A stretch of 19,732 nucleotides of DNA, taken from contig JAOXYB010014233.1 in assembly GCA_028565635.1 (NCBI GenBank), positions 1 through 19,732 on the forward strand, read 5' to 3'. This DNA comes from Phoronis ovalis. Its lineage: Eukaryota > Phoronida > Phoronidae. Below, one piece after another: positions 1-13,300 of this stretch (positions are counted from its first letter, which is position 1; each line of letters opens with the position of its first letter). The notes beneath the pieces were generated by a model. That model saw only the letters and a program-made list of their open reading frames with translations, had not been told where the DNA came from and did not search any database. The translations under genes and the position numbers were made by a program.

Positions 1-1167
1 TTTAAATCAATAAATTTTAAATAATTCTTTTTATTTTGAACTGCATTAATTATTTTGTTGATAAAATTGGTCTGACTGTATCTAAAAAAATATGACTTAA
101 ACATGTTTATGCCTGACCAGAAGCTGTGAGATTTAATTTATCATGGTGGATGATGCCGGTCCAGAACCGTCGCCAAAAAAAGAAGCACAAAAACAACGTG
201 TAGGTCAGCTGGGAAGAATTTTCAATCGCGATAGAATGTTTATTGTGCGAACGGTCAAAATCGTGTAAAGTTTTGCTAAATTTTTTATCCAGCTAATATT
301 TTAATTGCGATTGCCCGTGAGAACAGAGCTTTATACAAGCATAGTAATGGTTCACTATAATAACTATGTAAAATCCAGCTAATCAATGCATAATATGTAG
401 CTGAAATTTGACAAGGAATTGTTAGATTATTCCCAGATTTTTATGTTCTAAGAAAGATACTACAATAATTTGAGTAAGTAGAAATTCAATGTTCTGGTGT
501 TGACTTTATAAACATGATTTCATTAACTTTAATATTGTTATGTCTACTGTGACAAAATCAATGCCTCTAAAAGTTGACTGGTGAATCTTTGAAAATGTCA
601 AATTTCTATGTTGGAAAGAATTTGCGTGAGAAAATAATTAAATTAGTAAATTACTTTTCCCTGGTAAATTTACTGATTTAAGGAATTGCAAAGATACCTT
701 AATATGATTTGCATTAGGAAGACATCTTTTATTAAATTCCATATTTTATTATTTATAAGAGCTATGACACTTGTTTAATTCCAGATGATTATATTGGCAC
801 AAAACCAAATAAATGCAAGAAGGCTCCAACTAATATAAATAAACAGGCACAGAAAAAATGACTGATAGCAACCAGCTGTGAATAACAAAAACATATTTGC
901 AAATTTAAGTTTAAAATAGAAAAGAAAATATTTCAGGCAACTTTCTTCCGAAGCAATGAAAATGAAATTATTCAACTTGATTCCATTTAAGGCGAATGTT
1001 ATACGTATATTAACTTTTAATCATCTGGTAAAACAAAAATCATTAGTAAAATATTTTACTTTCAATTTCTAATTTTTGTTAAGCTTTTCAAAAACTATAT
1101 ATAAATCAGTGTACAATATAACCAATTTTGAATTATGATCTTATTCTAAGTAATATAAGTAACTGGT
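1..1167. other. AT-rich DNA, 3' flank or 3' UTR of the minus-strand gene
   Basis: Apart from the small CpG-rich frame at 144-269 I see no exon, repeat array or RNA gene here. Confidence 0.5.
144..269 (+). CDS. Small plus-strand ORF, possible first exon
   Basis: ATG GTG GAT start with an in-frame TAA upstream, 41 codons. It begins MVDDAGPEPSPKKEAQKQRV, continues GQLGRIFNRDRMFIVR and ends TVKIV. The segment is clearly richer in CpG and GC than its surroundings. A possible donor (CGT|GTAAAG) lies at the stop codon, so it might be the first exon of a plus-strand gene that would overlap the 3' end of the minus-strand gene. I do not recognise the protein and found no partner exon. It could equally be a transposon fragment. 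Confidence 0.3.
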
Positions 1168-1173
1168 TTTATT
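1168..1173 (-). terminator. Candidate polyadenylation signal AATAAA
   Basis: An AATAAA hexamer on the minus strand inside TGTATAAAATAAAACC, downstream of the candidate stop at 1315. Another minus-strand AATAAA at 1610-1615 would serve the read-through form ending at 1767. Such hexamers are common in AT-rich DNA, so this is only suggestive. Confidence 0.3.
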
Positions 1174-1314
1174 TTATACAACATATTTATGCCACTGACT
1201 GTTAAGAGGACAAATATTAAATGGAGGCAGACAAGTACCCTATGTGACTGATGCACCCTGTGCATAAATAAAACAATCATGAGTAAATAAAAAGTAGTCT
1301 GAACTGTTTGACAT

Positions 1315-1347
1315 TCATAACTGGAAGTACAGTTGATGACCATTAAC
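1315..1347 (-). CDS. Probable last coding exon with stop
   Basis: The acceptor AATGTCAGCCTTGCAG is followed in phase 0 by VNGHQLYFQL and a TGA at 1315-1317. A minus-strand AATAAA lies about 145 nt downstream at 1168-1173. The site fits as the end of the gene after 1812-1982, though other terminal exons further left cannot be excluded. Confidence 0.4.
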   Translation of the reverse strand, partial: VNGHQLYFQL

Positions 1348-4300
1348 CTGCAAGGCTGACATTTACCAAATATGTTTTTTATATGACTCAAACATGTGAA
1401 AAATCTTTAGATAAAAAGGGCTGAGCCTGAACAAAGTTTGTGTTATCTATTTACATTTTTCTACTCAGCTTGCCTAAAGTGATGATACATTTTTCAACTG
1501 TGCTTGTGACATATATTTAGTCATATTTAAATAGTAATAGTTATGATGTTAAAGAAGGGGACCAAATTCCAATTTTAAAATTTTTCCTTTCATTACTAAA
1601 AATGATTAATTTATTGATGGTACTGTTATAAATGAAAAAATAAGAATACAATTTTAAATTAGTAATATGTTGCATCCCCATATAATTAGTCCTTAATACT
1701 ACACTGCATTACAATTTTTTAGTGCTTCCATCGGTTAGCAATGCCTTATATCTCCATCATCTAAATCTATGTGCAATGTAAGGAAGCACAGTTCATGCCA
1801 ACATCACTTACTGATTGTGTTTCTACTCCATTAGCTGCAACAGCAGGTGGACTGAATGCTGGCTGTGTCTGTGTTTGATCTGCTGATGTGGGTGTGGGGC
1901 CCTGGGCTTGAGCGAACTCTTCCAGGCCAGCTTGGCCCGCAAATTGAGGGTACGTCGGTGTCATCTGATTCTGCACCATGTGCTATAAGAACAAAAGTTA
2001 ACTTACAGAAAATGCTCCTAAAATAACAAGTATTCTACTTAGTTCACTTGCATTACCTGGGTGGCAGTGTCATTCACAACTGCAGGTACTTTCAATTACT
2101 AGTGACAATTTGTGTCATGTGTTATTCTTTCACACTAACTTGTACATGTATAGAAAATACATATTCACAACAGAATATCAATCCAGACCAAGCATGGAAC
2201 AAAAATAAAATGAGGCAGCTTTCAAAACTGAGTCTTGATGAATTATGAAACAGCATTGATTACCATCAATTAATTTACCTATAAATCTTAAAAGATAAGG
2301 GAACTATAGAACTATGAGCTATACATATTACCCAAGATTAAGGTTATCACAGTATTTTTAATCAACTTTCATTGTTATTTAAAGAAAGGGAAACTGTAGA
2401 TAATTATCCACAAGGCAGCTGATGTCTGGTATTATGGTAAATACTATAATATACTCAGTACTTCATTAATTTCAACACATCTATTGTTTAAACTAGATAC
2501 AAATCAAACAAAGGGATCAAGTATTGTATATAGCATTAACCTCTACTTAATTTTAAAGGGAAAGAAATATCATGGCATCTGTGTTAGTCTGGTTTATTAC
2601 CAATAGTGTAACAAACAAAACATATAATCAATCATTTTGATAAACCAGTATGATATGACCAGCATTTATATATTTTTCGGTGTGCTATGTTTTTACTAGA
2701 GCTATATGTAATTGTTATAATGGTTATAAAATGTAGATGTCTATTCCTATTTACTCGATATGAGATAGAAATTCTAAAATGTCTATTTAGCATGACAAGA
2801 ATAGTTTCTGTCACAGTACTTACCTCGGATAACATATGATGACGATGATACATAGAAAAACTGCCTCTTTAAATGAATAATTATTAATATTCTGCAACAC
2901 AATTAACCACAAAAGCTTCCAATTCAGAACAGGTGAAAAAGAATACCATATTATGAGCAGTTACAAAAATTCTGCATCCATAACAAACACATGTTAAATT
3001 TATCCTCTCAAGTACAATTTTTCCTTTTATGTTAACATTATGAAATGGGTTAATAAATGTAGCAGTAATTTGTCTCTTTTAACAGTACACATAATATTCA
3101 CTTTACATAAACCAGGAATGACATGATGAAATGAAAGCCATATAGACTCCTTTCTCTTACCTTTGTGTTACACATACAAGTAGTAGATCTAGGAAAGCTT
3201 AACAATATTTCATACAACACAAGAGAACACAACTTCTAAATCTCCAGACAAGGGATTAAATGTTAAAGGCACAGATGCACAGAAACAAGGTCATTAATGT
3301 TATAGTCCATCAATCCATAGAGATGATTACTAGTTTGCTTGAATAGCCAATCAAAATACAGAACCAGCTGTCACTAATAGAAATTATCATGATGATGTGA
3401 ATAAATTATGCAGGCCAGCATGACAACCCTTATTAAACAGGAAATTACACTTTCACTGTTCTGCTATAAACAAAGAATTGATACTGCTGATCTGTGAACA
3501 ATAGGATTTTCTAAAATCAGTTTTTACAGTATAACAGCATTGATACAAATCTTTCATTACTGAAATATTGTCCATTATGAAAATAGATTAATGGTAGTTA
3601 ATCATTTATTATGCAGAAGTTGTCAAAAATATGCTACAATATGCTACGTCAGTGAACTTTGGTTTTATTCCGAAATACATTTGAAACTGTGTCACACTTG
3701 AAGTGCAAAGCTGAGATTAAAGGAAATATTATGAAAAGGAAATCTGTATTGGATTAAATTCAATAGTATTCACTTATCCTTTCTAAAATAAACAATGAAG
3801 AGAAATAGTGTTATAAATTTCCAATAAACTGTATATGGTCAACCCTGGCTTAATAATTCAAATGAATAATTTATAAATAAGAATGACTATAAATTACAAG
3901 ACATGCACTTGTTAACAACAAAAATACTGCAACTGTAATTTTTTACTTATTACTAAATAATGCAAGGAATATTAAAAAAAGTCAGTGTTCAGGAATTAGA
4001 CTATCGATCTGAGTCTGATAAGGATTCTAAAATTTAATAATTCCTGCTTTGTTAATTATTTTAAAACATTTAGTTCTGCTCCAGTTTTATTACATGATTG
4101 ATGGCTATAAAAATTATTTGGCAATTCTATATTGCACAGGAGGATGAAAACTTTCCTTTGTGTTACAGGACTCATCTGTCATTATTGTAATTATTCTCAA
4201 TTCGTACAACTCAATTTGGTGTTTCTCTAGATTCGTATACCTAGTTTTTCTTGGCTTTTTTGCGGTTTCGTACAAAATCTAATTTCCGTCGATATCGGAA

Positions 4301-7300
4301 GATTAGCAAAGCATATTATCCCATAGTAAACACTATGTTTTAAACACAGCGGGAGAGCACGCCACATCATCCGCCAGAAGCCAAGTACTTTGCATGCTAC
4401 CACAATTTGTCCATTATTTGATACATCAAGTATTGAAAAATGGTTATTATTTAATGACGCCATAGGCATTCTACTAGCTATTTCTGTCATTGATTGATCG
4501 GATTCTATTTACGTCGATTTCTCGCACTGCCGTACTGGTAGTCTTTGACCCCGATTTACGATCATCTACAAATATATTTTTCCGGAATTCCCATATTCGT
4601 ACACCCGCTTTACGCATTTATTAAAGTTTCCGAGAATTCGTACACCCATATTTTTGGAGAATTTTGTATTTCCCAAATTTCGTACACCCCCCAAAAATTG
4701 TACGAATTTGAGAAGAATTACTGTGGTTCCATTATGAAACACAAAATACATCTACTGCCAAAGAGAGAGCTAGCGCAAACCAATTACATCAATAATTACC
4801 ATTTTACCTATACATGTTTAAAAGCTTGCATAAAAATAACCATTGCTTAATATTGGAATATGTATAAACAGTATTGTGAATAACAAGCCCATGTTATCTG
4901 TCGAATCTTCTTTGAACTAGATACTGTCAAGAGGAGTATTTTCCTATCACTGGTAGGAATTTAGCTTATGATACACAGATATAGACACACTTCATCAAAT
5001 TTTCAAGGGGATAGGCAATTAGCAAGACCTACACAAAGAAGTTCTACAGGCTGATTACATGTGACAACTAGATAAATGTAATTACATTACACATGATCAA
5101 CATTTAAATATTAATGAGGGAACTGAATGTCAAGAATACATTTTTATGTATATAATACAAAATTATATATGTACTATACAAGTGCCAAATTTTATATTAA
5201 TAATAACATTTAATTTGTAAATAGCAATAAGACGGGATAGACCAACAGCCCAGTTATTCCCAGTTATTCTGTACATGATATAATAAAGTTATGCAACAGG
5301 GTCATGGTAAAGTAGAGCATCCAAATCTGCATAACCACATAACTGTTGAAGGAAAGTAAAGTTGCCAAAATATATTATATTCACTGACACAAGGACAAAT
5401 CTTCAATTGTGGCTCTTGCAAGAGGAATTTACGCTAGTATTTGGAATTAATTATAATCTCTAGTAGCTTTTTATTCTAATATTTAAACCAAAACATTCTT
5501 TTCATTGATTCACAAGCAATATCACTGACTTTATATCATTTTATCACACATTACTGAAAATTTACGAGATGACCACAGAAGTATTATTAATTGTTTTTTT
5601 ATCTTTTTAGCAAAAATTATCAGATTTTCTTCTAGTGAGAAAGTAATCAGAATGCATCATATTTCAACATCATAATTTTTGTTATTCTATTGACTAATAT
5701 TACTAAGATAGAAGACAAAGAGCAGACAAATATGTAAGAAACTAAAATCAATAGTGATCAAGTCAGCTACATATTATTATGCTATGTATTCAAGATGAAC
5801 AACAGACAGCATATTCATAATCTGGCATTTATATACTCATCACCATGTCTGATCAGCAATAGAAATTTATGCCTAATATTTTTTTTTAATGACAATTTAT
5901 CCGGCTCTTTTTCAATTTGGGGATTTTTTTTCCTAATTATGACTTTAACTATTCTGATCTTAGATTCTACTTCAACCTTTTGATTCTAAACACAAACTAA
6001 TATGATCCAGATATATCTAAAAAAAGCATCAAAGAAAGCTGAATACACTAAAAACCCTTGTTTTCGCAAACAAAATTATACCTCCTTAAGTTCAAAATAG
6101 TCTCACCAACAACACTTACCATATTATTCCATGGCCACTGTAACATGTTTGAATACATAAAGCCCAACAGAATTGATGTTTTGTAAACTGTATCTACACC
6201 TTACAAAGTTTTCTTTAATACAGGAGATTCTTCCAAAGAGATTAAATTACTTATTTACAGCAGGCAGTACATTCTAAGTCTCGTTCTGGTAGCCATCAAC
6301 TGACATATAAGGAGATGGTGTTCTGACATTAACAGATGATTAGCAACCCCTATCTTGTCTGCTGGTTTGATTACCAAATACCCATATGAAAAATTTCAAG
6401 CTGGCTGCAGACATAAGCCACTATCCATCTTATTAAGTGGCTGGGAAGAAATTTCATTGGCCTACCAACTGCAATTTGCATTTTGGCTGGTGTACGTACA
6501 TAAACTATACCAGATCTGTCAAACATCCTTTCTAGTTGAGTACACAAACATATGCTATGATGTCATTAATTGCTTCCTTCTCAGTACAAATCCAATTCTC
6601 TTAACACCAAACAGCTTATGTTTTTCTTTGAGGACTTGGGTCATTATTCATCGCCCACATGACACAAAAACAAGTCTAATGCACATGATAAAAAAGATGA
6701 AATGTAATCTTTCATGTAACATTCAAACAATAAATTTTATAAAATAAAGTTGAGAAAATAAATAATACAAACGCTCAAACAATTGTTTCACTAGTGATTC
6801 ATTAGGGCAAACATTCTAAATGCACAATTCATATGTTTTTTCAAGGAGTAATTATCAACAAAGAACTCTTAAGAAAACAATGTCAAAGTTCTTAGAATAA
6901 TTTAGATAGTGAGAATAACAATTATCCAAAGTCTTCTAATAACCATAGCAACATATAAAGATAGAGCACAGAGGAGAACTCCTACAGTACAGGCTGATGG
7001 AATTTAAGGTCAATCTAACATTTGAATTTTCAGAAGAATGTGCAACACTATCTCTAAAAACAACAGGACCAAAACTAATTGTAGGTAATTAACCTAGAAA
7101 CACAAATATCAAGAAAATATACAGAAAGTGGGAACCAGTGAAAGCTACCAAGAAACTCTCAACTGAATATATAAATGGATGGCTAGTCAACTTCTTTCAG
7201 TGGTATAATGGATTTTGTTTAATTTTTTACTTCTACTGAAACAGATGAAATTTGGTTGTAAAAAATGTCAAACTTTTACAGCATGTCTAGTACTAAAAGA

Positions 7301-10300
7301 AAAACAGAACTGTTTTCCAAACTTTAATCTCGCTATGCTCATAAAACTACTAAAAAGTTACGATCTAAATGACTAAAATGTATTATTACATCATTAAATT
7401 TTAACAATCTACATTGTACAATCCCTAGATAATTAAAACTGTATTGAAATCCGGGATTGAAATACAGTGAACCAATGGAGAAAGGAACAGTTGCTTGTTA
7501 TCAATCTTGAACAGCCTATGTAAAATGACTCTTGAGAGTTACACAGTTCATAGCAAAAAGTCAATGAAGTAAAACCCACTCTAATGGAATCTGTTCTATA
7601 ATTACTTCAAATACAAGATGTCTATAGAACTTTCTACTGTTTGCCCATTTGAAATCAAGAGTACTTGCACATACGATATGTTGACTCAGTCTGACAAACC
7701 ATTACAGTTGATCAAAATGAATTATAAATTTATGTTTGGCACTATTTATTTTTCATTTCAATTTAAAAGTTAGTATAAACAAGAATTTTGAAGCACAATT
7801 TAGTAGCTGGCAAAAGTTAAGATATAAAGAAGCATTTTTTTCTGTACACTGCAAAATGGCGTCCATTTCTATTTTGGGGACAGCATCCTCAATAGAGACA
7901 AAGAAGAATATGCAATTCTTTGATCAAAAAATGAAAAATTAGTGATAACTGTAAACCTTTACCTCTACATTGGTATAACAAACTGATGAATAATATTTCA
8001 ACCACAAACTTACCATTTGTTGGAAATAAGCATCAAAAGGTGGCCAACCCATCATGGCTATAGCTTGTTCTAGATAAACGTAAATTCTCCTAAACTGCAA
8101 TCTTTACCAACTGCTATGTATGTTGAACACATGCAAAACTAATTTGATTTCAACCCAAATTTCAGCTGGCAATCACATATTTGATCAATATAATTACAAC
8201 TTGGAGATCTATTATCTTAGCAGTCAGAATAAATGAGATATACAAATTTAAATCAGAAAAGCTTTAGAACTAATATCCATCTACCGTATATCATATATGC
8301 AAATGATGCTTTCAAAGCTACTGAAAATTATCATTATTTAGTTCAGCTTTCAATATAGATAAATTACATTACCATTCCTTTGCCTATCAGAGTAGGCCAC
8401 ATCATATGTGGCGGAAACTCAAATCTCGGATCTGGTAACATACTCATGATGACATAAAATTCCTGGAAAAACTGGAGAACCAAACTTTCTCTACAAATTC
8501 AACTGTGTATCTGATTCTGATATTCTAAATAAAACCACATGGAAAAAGTAACTGTCAAGAATAGGCTCGTTATTTTTAAACAAACAGCTGGAGTGTTATG
8601 GTAAACTGGGTAAAATTACTGTCTATTTTATGTCAGACCACACATTTTTTGAGGATGGTGTGTAAAAGTATAGGGAATAAAATAGTGATATTTCCAAAAA
8701 AGCTAACAAATTATAAAATGTATTTTTTTAAACACATTATTTAAAAGAAATTGTACAAAATATAATCACCAAAAAAATAATGTAATTGTCATTCTGATTT
8801 CTAATATTTGATATGAAAATTAATATATGAAAGTCATTATCAGAGAATGTAATTAGAATACTGAAGATCATATTTGATAGATACCAAGCCTATTATATAT
8901 GAATCATATGTACCCATAATGCATCACATGCTCCAGAACAAAATGTCAGCCACACTTCAATGCTCACTGTTTACAAGGGGCAACGTTAATCAGCGGACTG
9001 AATGGACTGGCGGAGTAAAAAGCGAACTAACAAAGTTACAAAATCACCTGAATATTTAGACCATATTAACTTCTTCTTCTTATGATTATTTTATGAAATA
9101 AAGTAAATTCTTGGAGTAATAAGTTGCAAAACTTGCCAAAATTGTATCATCGTTACATTTATCGGTTACTTCTCATGACCTTGCTTAAAGCGCTTATAAA
9201 GTTTGTGGATGTGGAAAACCCCCAATGTAGAATGCAAATATTGTAATTTTATTTGGTTAGTTGACTTTTAACAAAGGTGTCTTAATATCTCACCGTAAAA
9301 ACGAAAGTTACGGTAGGTTAAAAAAGATCTATATCGTTTCGCGTAATTACATTACTGCGCAAACTGTGAAAAAAGGCGGTAAAAACTAAAAAAACTGAAG
9401 ATTCATTAATTTTTTGTTAATCGTATTATATATAAAAAATACATTTCTGCAGCGGTTTCTCAGATATAAAGAATTGGTTCTCGTGTCTAAAGGAGTGCTT
9501 AATCCTATTAGTTGAGTTGTCATTGGTGAATTATTTGCGAAGTAAACTGTTTGATTCGGGGAAATCCCAACTAGTAACTTAAAACCGGAACTAGAACTCA
9601 ATTATTGACGAGCTCTATGGCCTGTTCTTCACTAGCACACCCACTGAAGCCTCGATAAGCAGACAACTTGAAAGCAAAGCAACGCTACTGATGTAAAATA
9701 AACAAAAAAAACAACTTCAACATATCATTTAAACGTTCCTTCTTTTTCGTCAACATTTGGGAAATCCTTTGACCTATCCGGTAATGTGATAGTCATGTTG
9801 TTTAAAATTATATGGTTGCGCATTTCGGGGAAAATATGCAATTAGATGCGGAAAATGTTCATAAGATCTATTTAAAGTTAACAAAATGTGACAAACGTTT
9901 TGCCTGAAGTTACTGGATGTAATTTTTTGGTATGATTTCTCTTGAGATTGAGGATAAAGTATACTTTTCAACGGGTGCGGCAACATTGCTAGGTGAGAGT
10001 AATCGATAAAGATACTTCATATTTTATTAAATTATATAATCTCCGCATTGATTTTTTTGTAATAAAAATCTGTATGAAGGCAGATCATGTAATAATGTAT
10101 TTAAATTAAATAACTAAATTCGGTTTACTCCGTTAGTCCGTTATTTTAGTCCGTCCAGTCCGTGATTAACGTTGGCCGTTTACAAGTATAACAGTAAAAA
10201 AAGGTCTACTAATCACAGCTGTTTTAAAATATTGCCTTAACTCACCCAAATAGATTCATTCAAACAATCCCAATCATTTTCAGCACAATCACGAAAAATT

Positions 10301-13300
10301 GGTTGCCAACATTCAAACACAGGATACATTTCTTGTCATAATTTTAAAACAAATTTTAGTAAAAGCTTCAAAATAGCTACAAAAATGTACCCTACATAAA
10401 ATTTGATAGTACTATTAAGTTATTTTAAAGAAAATTTGCATATTTTATCCTATATTTTAGAATTGTTCAGCAACTAAACATCCCTTGGCTTCAGTGAAAA
10501 ATGAAGCAGACAACATTTTACCTGAAATTGACATGTCACCAGTAGATTGTCTGCTGCTGCACTAAAGACAATGAAAATTGTAAATAATTTGGAAGAAACT
10601 TCTTGATTTCTTAAGTAAAGCTATATAAATGCTTGCCTAAAGTTTCTTTCTTGAATTTAAAATTGCCAGTTACAAATTATATAATAAATAAATCTTCCCA
10701 AGATAAAGCAGGTGAGCAATAATACTATGTACAACTTACCAAGCTAACTGCATGCCAGTATAATGAGCTACAAAATGATACAGAATTAAATCCTGAGTAC
10801 AGTTATCATTTGTATATTTGTTAAAGGATTAAATAAGTATCATTAATCCTTCTAACAATTCCAAAAAGCATAAAATAAATGTTTTAGGATATCATAGAGA
10901 TGCAGATTAATACATTTTATCTGGCCAGCTGACATTATAAGTACCAAATAATGTGATTATTATGAACTGTAAGCTGGTAAAAGTAAGTACAAAAAGTAAA
11001 ATGCATCTACCAAAAAAGCTGATCCACTGGGGCCTACTATAACTGTCAGGAAATGCAACAGTATTTAAAATAGATATGACTAGAAATAACTGAAGAGCTG
11101 CCAAACCTGGGCAGCCTAATAGCAAACATTGTATGTATTTATGTCATCTTTTCAGCCTAATGGCTGCATGCTTGATTATATTTTTTCTGATTTGACCAGA
11201 ACAAGAATATGAAGAATGAAAACCGAACTAATTGTGACTGTAAGTAAATTTCATGGCATTACTGTAGCACTAACATTTCATACAAAAAACAACTTGTATA
11301 ATAAAAAAAAATCACTGCAGTCTTATGCAAGCCTATGTTCATTAATTTTAGTTGACTAAGAAACCTACAAATTCCAGGAAAAGCCAACAGAAACACCTGC
11401 CTATACTGCAATACTAATTAGTCATTTTATCAGTTCTAAATAACATGACAACACTCATCTTACTCATGCCTGTAGCTTTCAACATTATTAATCAAGCTCA
11501 TTACTGCCATTAGCCAGATCTACAAACACATTCTTAGCATGTATCATGTTTGATCAAACAAAGTAAAAGTTTTAGATTGTTGCATAGGAATAATGGTGCA
11601 TTATATATACAGGTTATCATGTATACAAGAAGTGCATTGAAGATTCATAAGCAGGAAAAAAATATTCTGCATATTTTCTTAGATAAAAAACTAAAAATTA
11701 GGACATTTTGTGTCCTGCAAATTAATTTATGTTTAAAATTTTATAGCACAAAACAATCGAAAATACTTACCTGTTGAAAAGTATACACTGCTGAAGCCAC
11801 TCTTATAGTGACCACTAAATAAGAAGCCAAATGCCAAGAAATTTTGTATTGAATAATTCACACTAAAACAGGTTTTTGAAATAATCACTGCATAGCAAAT
11901 TATAGGCAGGCAGGCATAAAATAATGACAGTTTATAACCTAAACATGACATATCTACCTCCTAGCACTTGGTAATTATCTATACTTATATAAGGAAACCT
12001 TGTGAAGAAACAACTGTGGAACAGCAGGACACCCAAGAGTAAATGGCAAATTATTATGCATCTTCTCTTCAGGTAAAAGTCAACTATAAAACTCTAATAC
12101 CAACAAATTTTGAATTAGTTTTGTCCTGAATGTCCGATTTCAAACAATAACCGGTACCCATGTTTGTGAATGTTTTTTTTTTGAAAAAGCCTTTAAATGC
12201 ATTTTCCATGTTTAAATTTTGACCCCTTTTCACTAACCAAACATTTTTTTTTAGATACCTAGTAATTTATCAGTATTGTAATTGAATTAAAATATCCTGG
12301 TAAATGCTTACAGATAATCAAAAAAGGTACCCTTTTTGAATATTTAATCAAAAAATGTTACCCTAACTGAGCTTTGACATACTTTGTTTTTAAAAATAAC
12401 CCTTTTTGCTTGTTTTTGTACACAAACATGTCATCCACTGATTTAACTCTTGTTTAAATTTTAGAAAGTTAAGATAGCAGAGAATGTACATCATTCTGAG
12501 AAAATAAACAAAATGCATGGTATCTTGGGGACTATGTGTAACAGATGATATAACTGAAGAAATTATATCAGCAATGTTTTATGCTTTACAGAATCAGATA
12601 CAAATACCTCCTAAGAATGTTTTTTTTTTGTTTAATTTAGAATACAATTAATATTGATTGCAGGGAGTGACCTAAGCAGTGGTAGTAAAAAGCATAAAAC
12701 AATTTATAACATTCAAAAATCACATTAGCTACTGACAGTGAGCATGGTGAATTTCCTGGTAAATTAAGTCGAAAAAGCACATAACTCTCCTTCTCAAACC
12801 AATCAGTTTTTTAACAATATTCAAAGCTGAGTTTATGCTCGCTATTACCTTAAGAACACTGGTTTATATTTATATTTTCAACAAATCTTTTCTGTTTGTT
12901 TCAATGCAATGAAATATATCACAGCAAAATTGCTGTACCAACATTTGAACTTTGCAACCACAGATTAGTCAGAACATCCCTAAAATCATATACATCAGCA
13001 AAATAGGATGTTGAAGATAGCAAATTATAACAGAGGAAAAAATAATAGAAAAATAAATTAAAAAGTGCACACTTTACCCATTCTAATTAAAATCTGAAGT
13101 TAGGTTTCGTGCCTGTTACTTGTTTCCCCTGTTAATTATCCGACATTTCTCTTCCCTGGTCAGGAGCAATTTTGGTGAGCCATACAGTTTATGAGCTGGA
13201 TTGAGTCCTTACACTAAATTAAGCTAAACTGCTATAACAATATTTATAAATATTATAACAAAAAGATTAATAATATTATAAGGTACAGAATTAACCAATG

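Larger units (their letters stand above)
1983..8013 (-). other. 6-kb intron
   Basis: Between exons 8014-8094 and 1812-1982. It holds the 522-bp inverted-repeat element, two candidate cassette exons (2057-2079, 2824-2860) and a GC-richer block at about 6230-6560 that may be a decayed transposon. That block includes a plus-strand frame at 6261-6326 and a 130-codon frame at 6355-6747 whose first codon is TTG. I see nothing else supportable. Confidence 0.5.
8485..10739 (-). other. Intron carrying the 1200-bp transposon
   Basis: Outside the transposon (8978-10177) this intron is AT-rich. It also overlaps the plus-strand open frame at 10461-10565 and a weak plus-strand exon-like stretch at 10670-10711 (CAG|GTGAGC donor). 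Confidence 0.5.
10793..13077 (-). other. Introns around exon 11771-11814
   Basis: AT-rich DNA with the degenerate GGGT repeat at 12140-12420. Two plus-strand exon-like frames (11200-11239 and 12465-12548) sit behind good acceptors. I do not consider them supported. Confidence 0.45.

Noticed and set aside
4227-4490. 87-codon minus-strand ORF (MTEIASRMPMAS...)
   Set aside because: It lies within the inverted-repeat element, spans into its subterminal repeats and has no recognisable domain.
5612-5645. Plus-strand QKLSDFLLVRK-stop behind a very strong poly-T acceptor
   Set aside because: Eleven codons only, and no supporting exon.
6261-6326. Plus-strand frame QAVHSKSRSGSHQLTYKEMVF-stop behind an acceptor
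   Set aside because: It is short, sits in the same GC-richer block and has no partner exons. Likely chance or repeat remnant.
6355-6747. 130-codon plus-strand ORF
   Set aside because: It starts at TTG in a GC-richer, probably transposon-derived block. The composition is Cys/Ile/Leu/Phe heavy with no recognisable domain, and it lies in a minus-strand intron.
7856-7942. ATGGCGTCC start with good Kozak context, 28 codons (MASISILGTASS...)
   Set aside because: It is isolated, intronic relative to the minus-strand gene and has no donor. ATGGCG may only mimic a start.
9160-9760. CpG-richer stretch first taken as a promoter for the minus-strand gene
   Set aside because: It is wholly inside the 1200-bp transposon, and coding exons continue further upstream of it.
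9386-9986. Two minus-strand ORFs of about 70 codons inside the transposon
   Set aside because: They resemble no transposase and show no catalytic pattern. They are probably incidental in a non-autonomous element.
11200-11239. 40-nt plus-strand exon candidate with good acceptor and GTAAGT donor
   Set aside because: It encodes NKNMKNENRTNCD, a biased composition typical of random AT-rich sequence, and has no partner exon.
12465-12548. Plus-strand frame KVKIAENVHHSEKINKMH... behind a good acceptor
   Set aside because: 27 open codons in AT-rich DNA are expected by chance, and nothing upstream phases into it.
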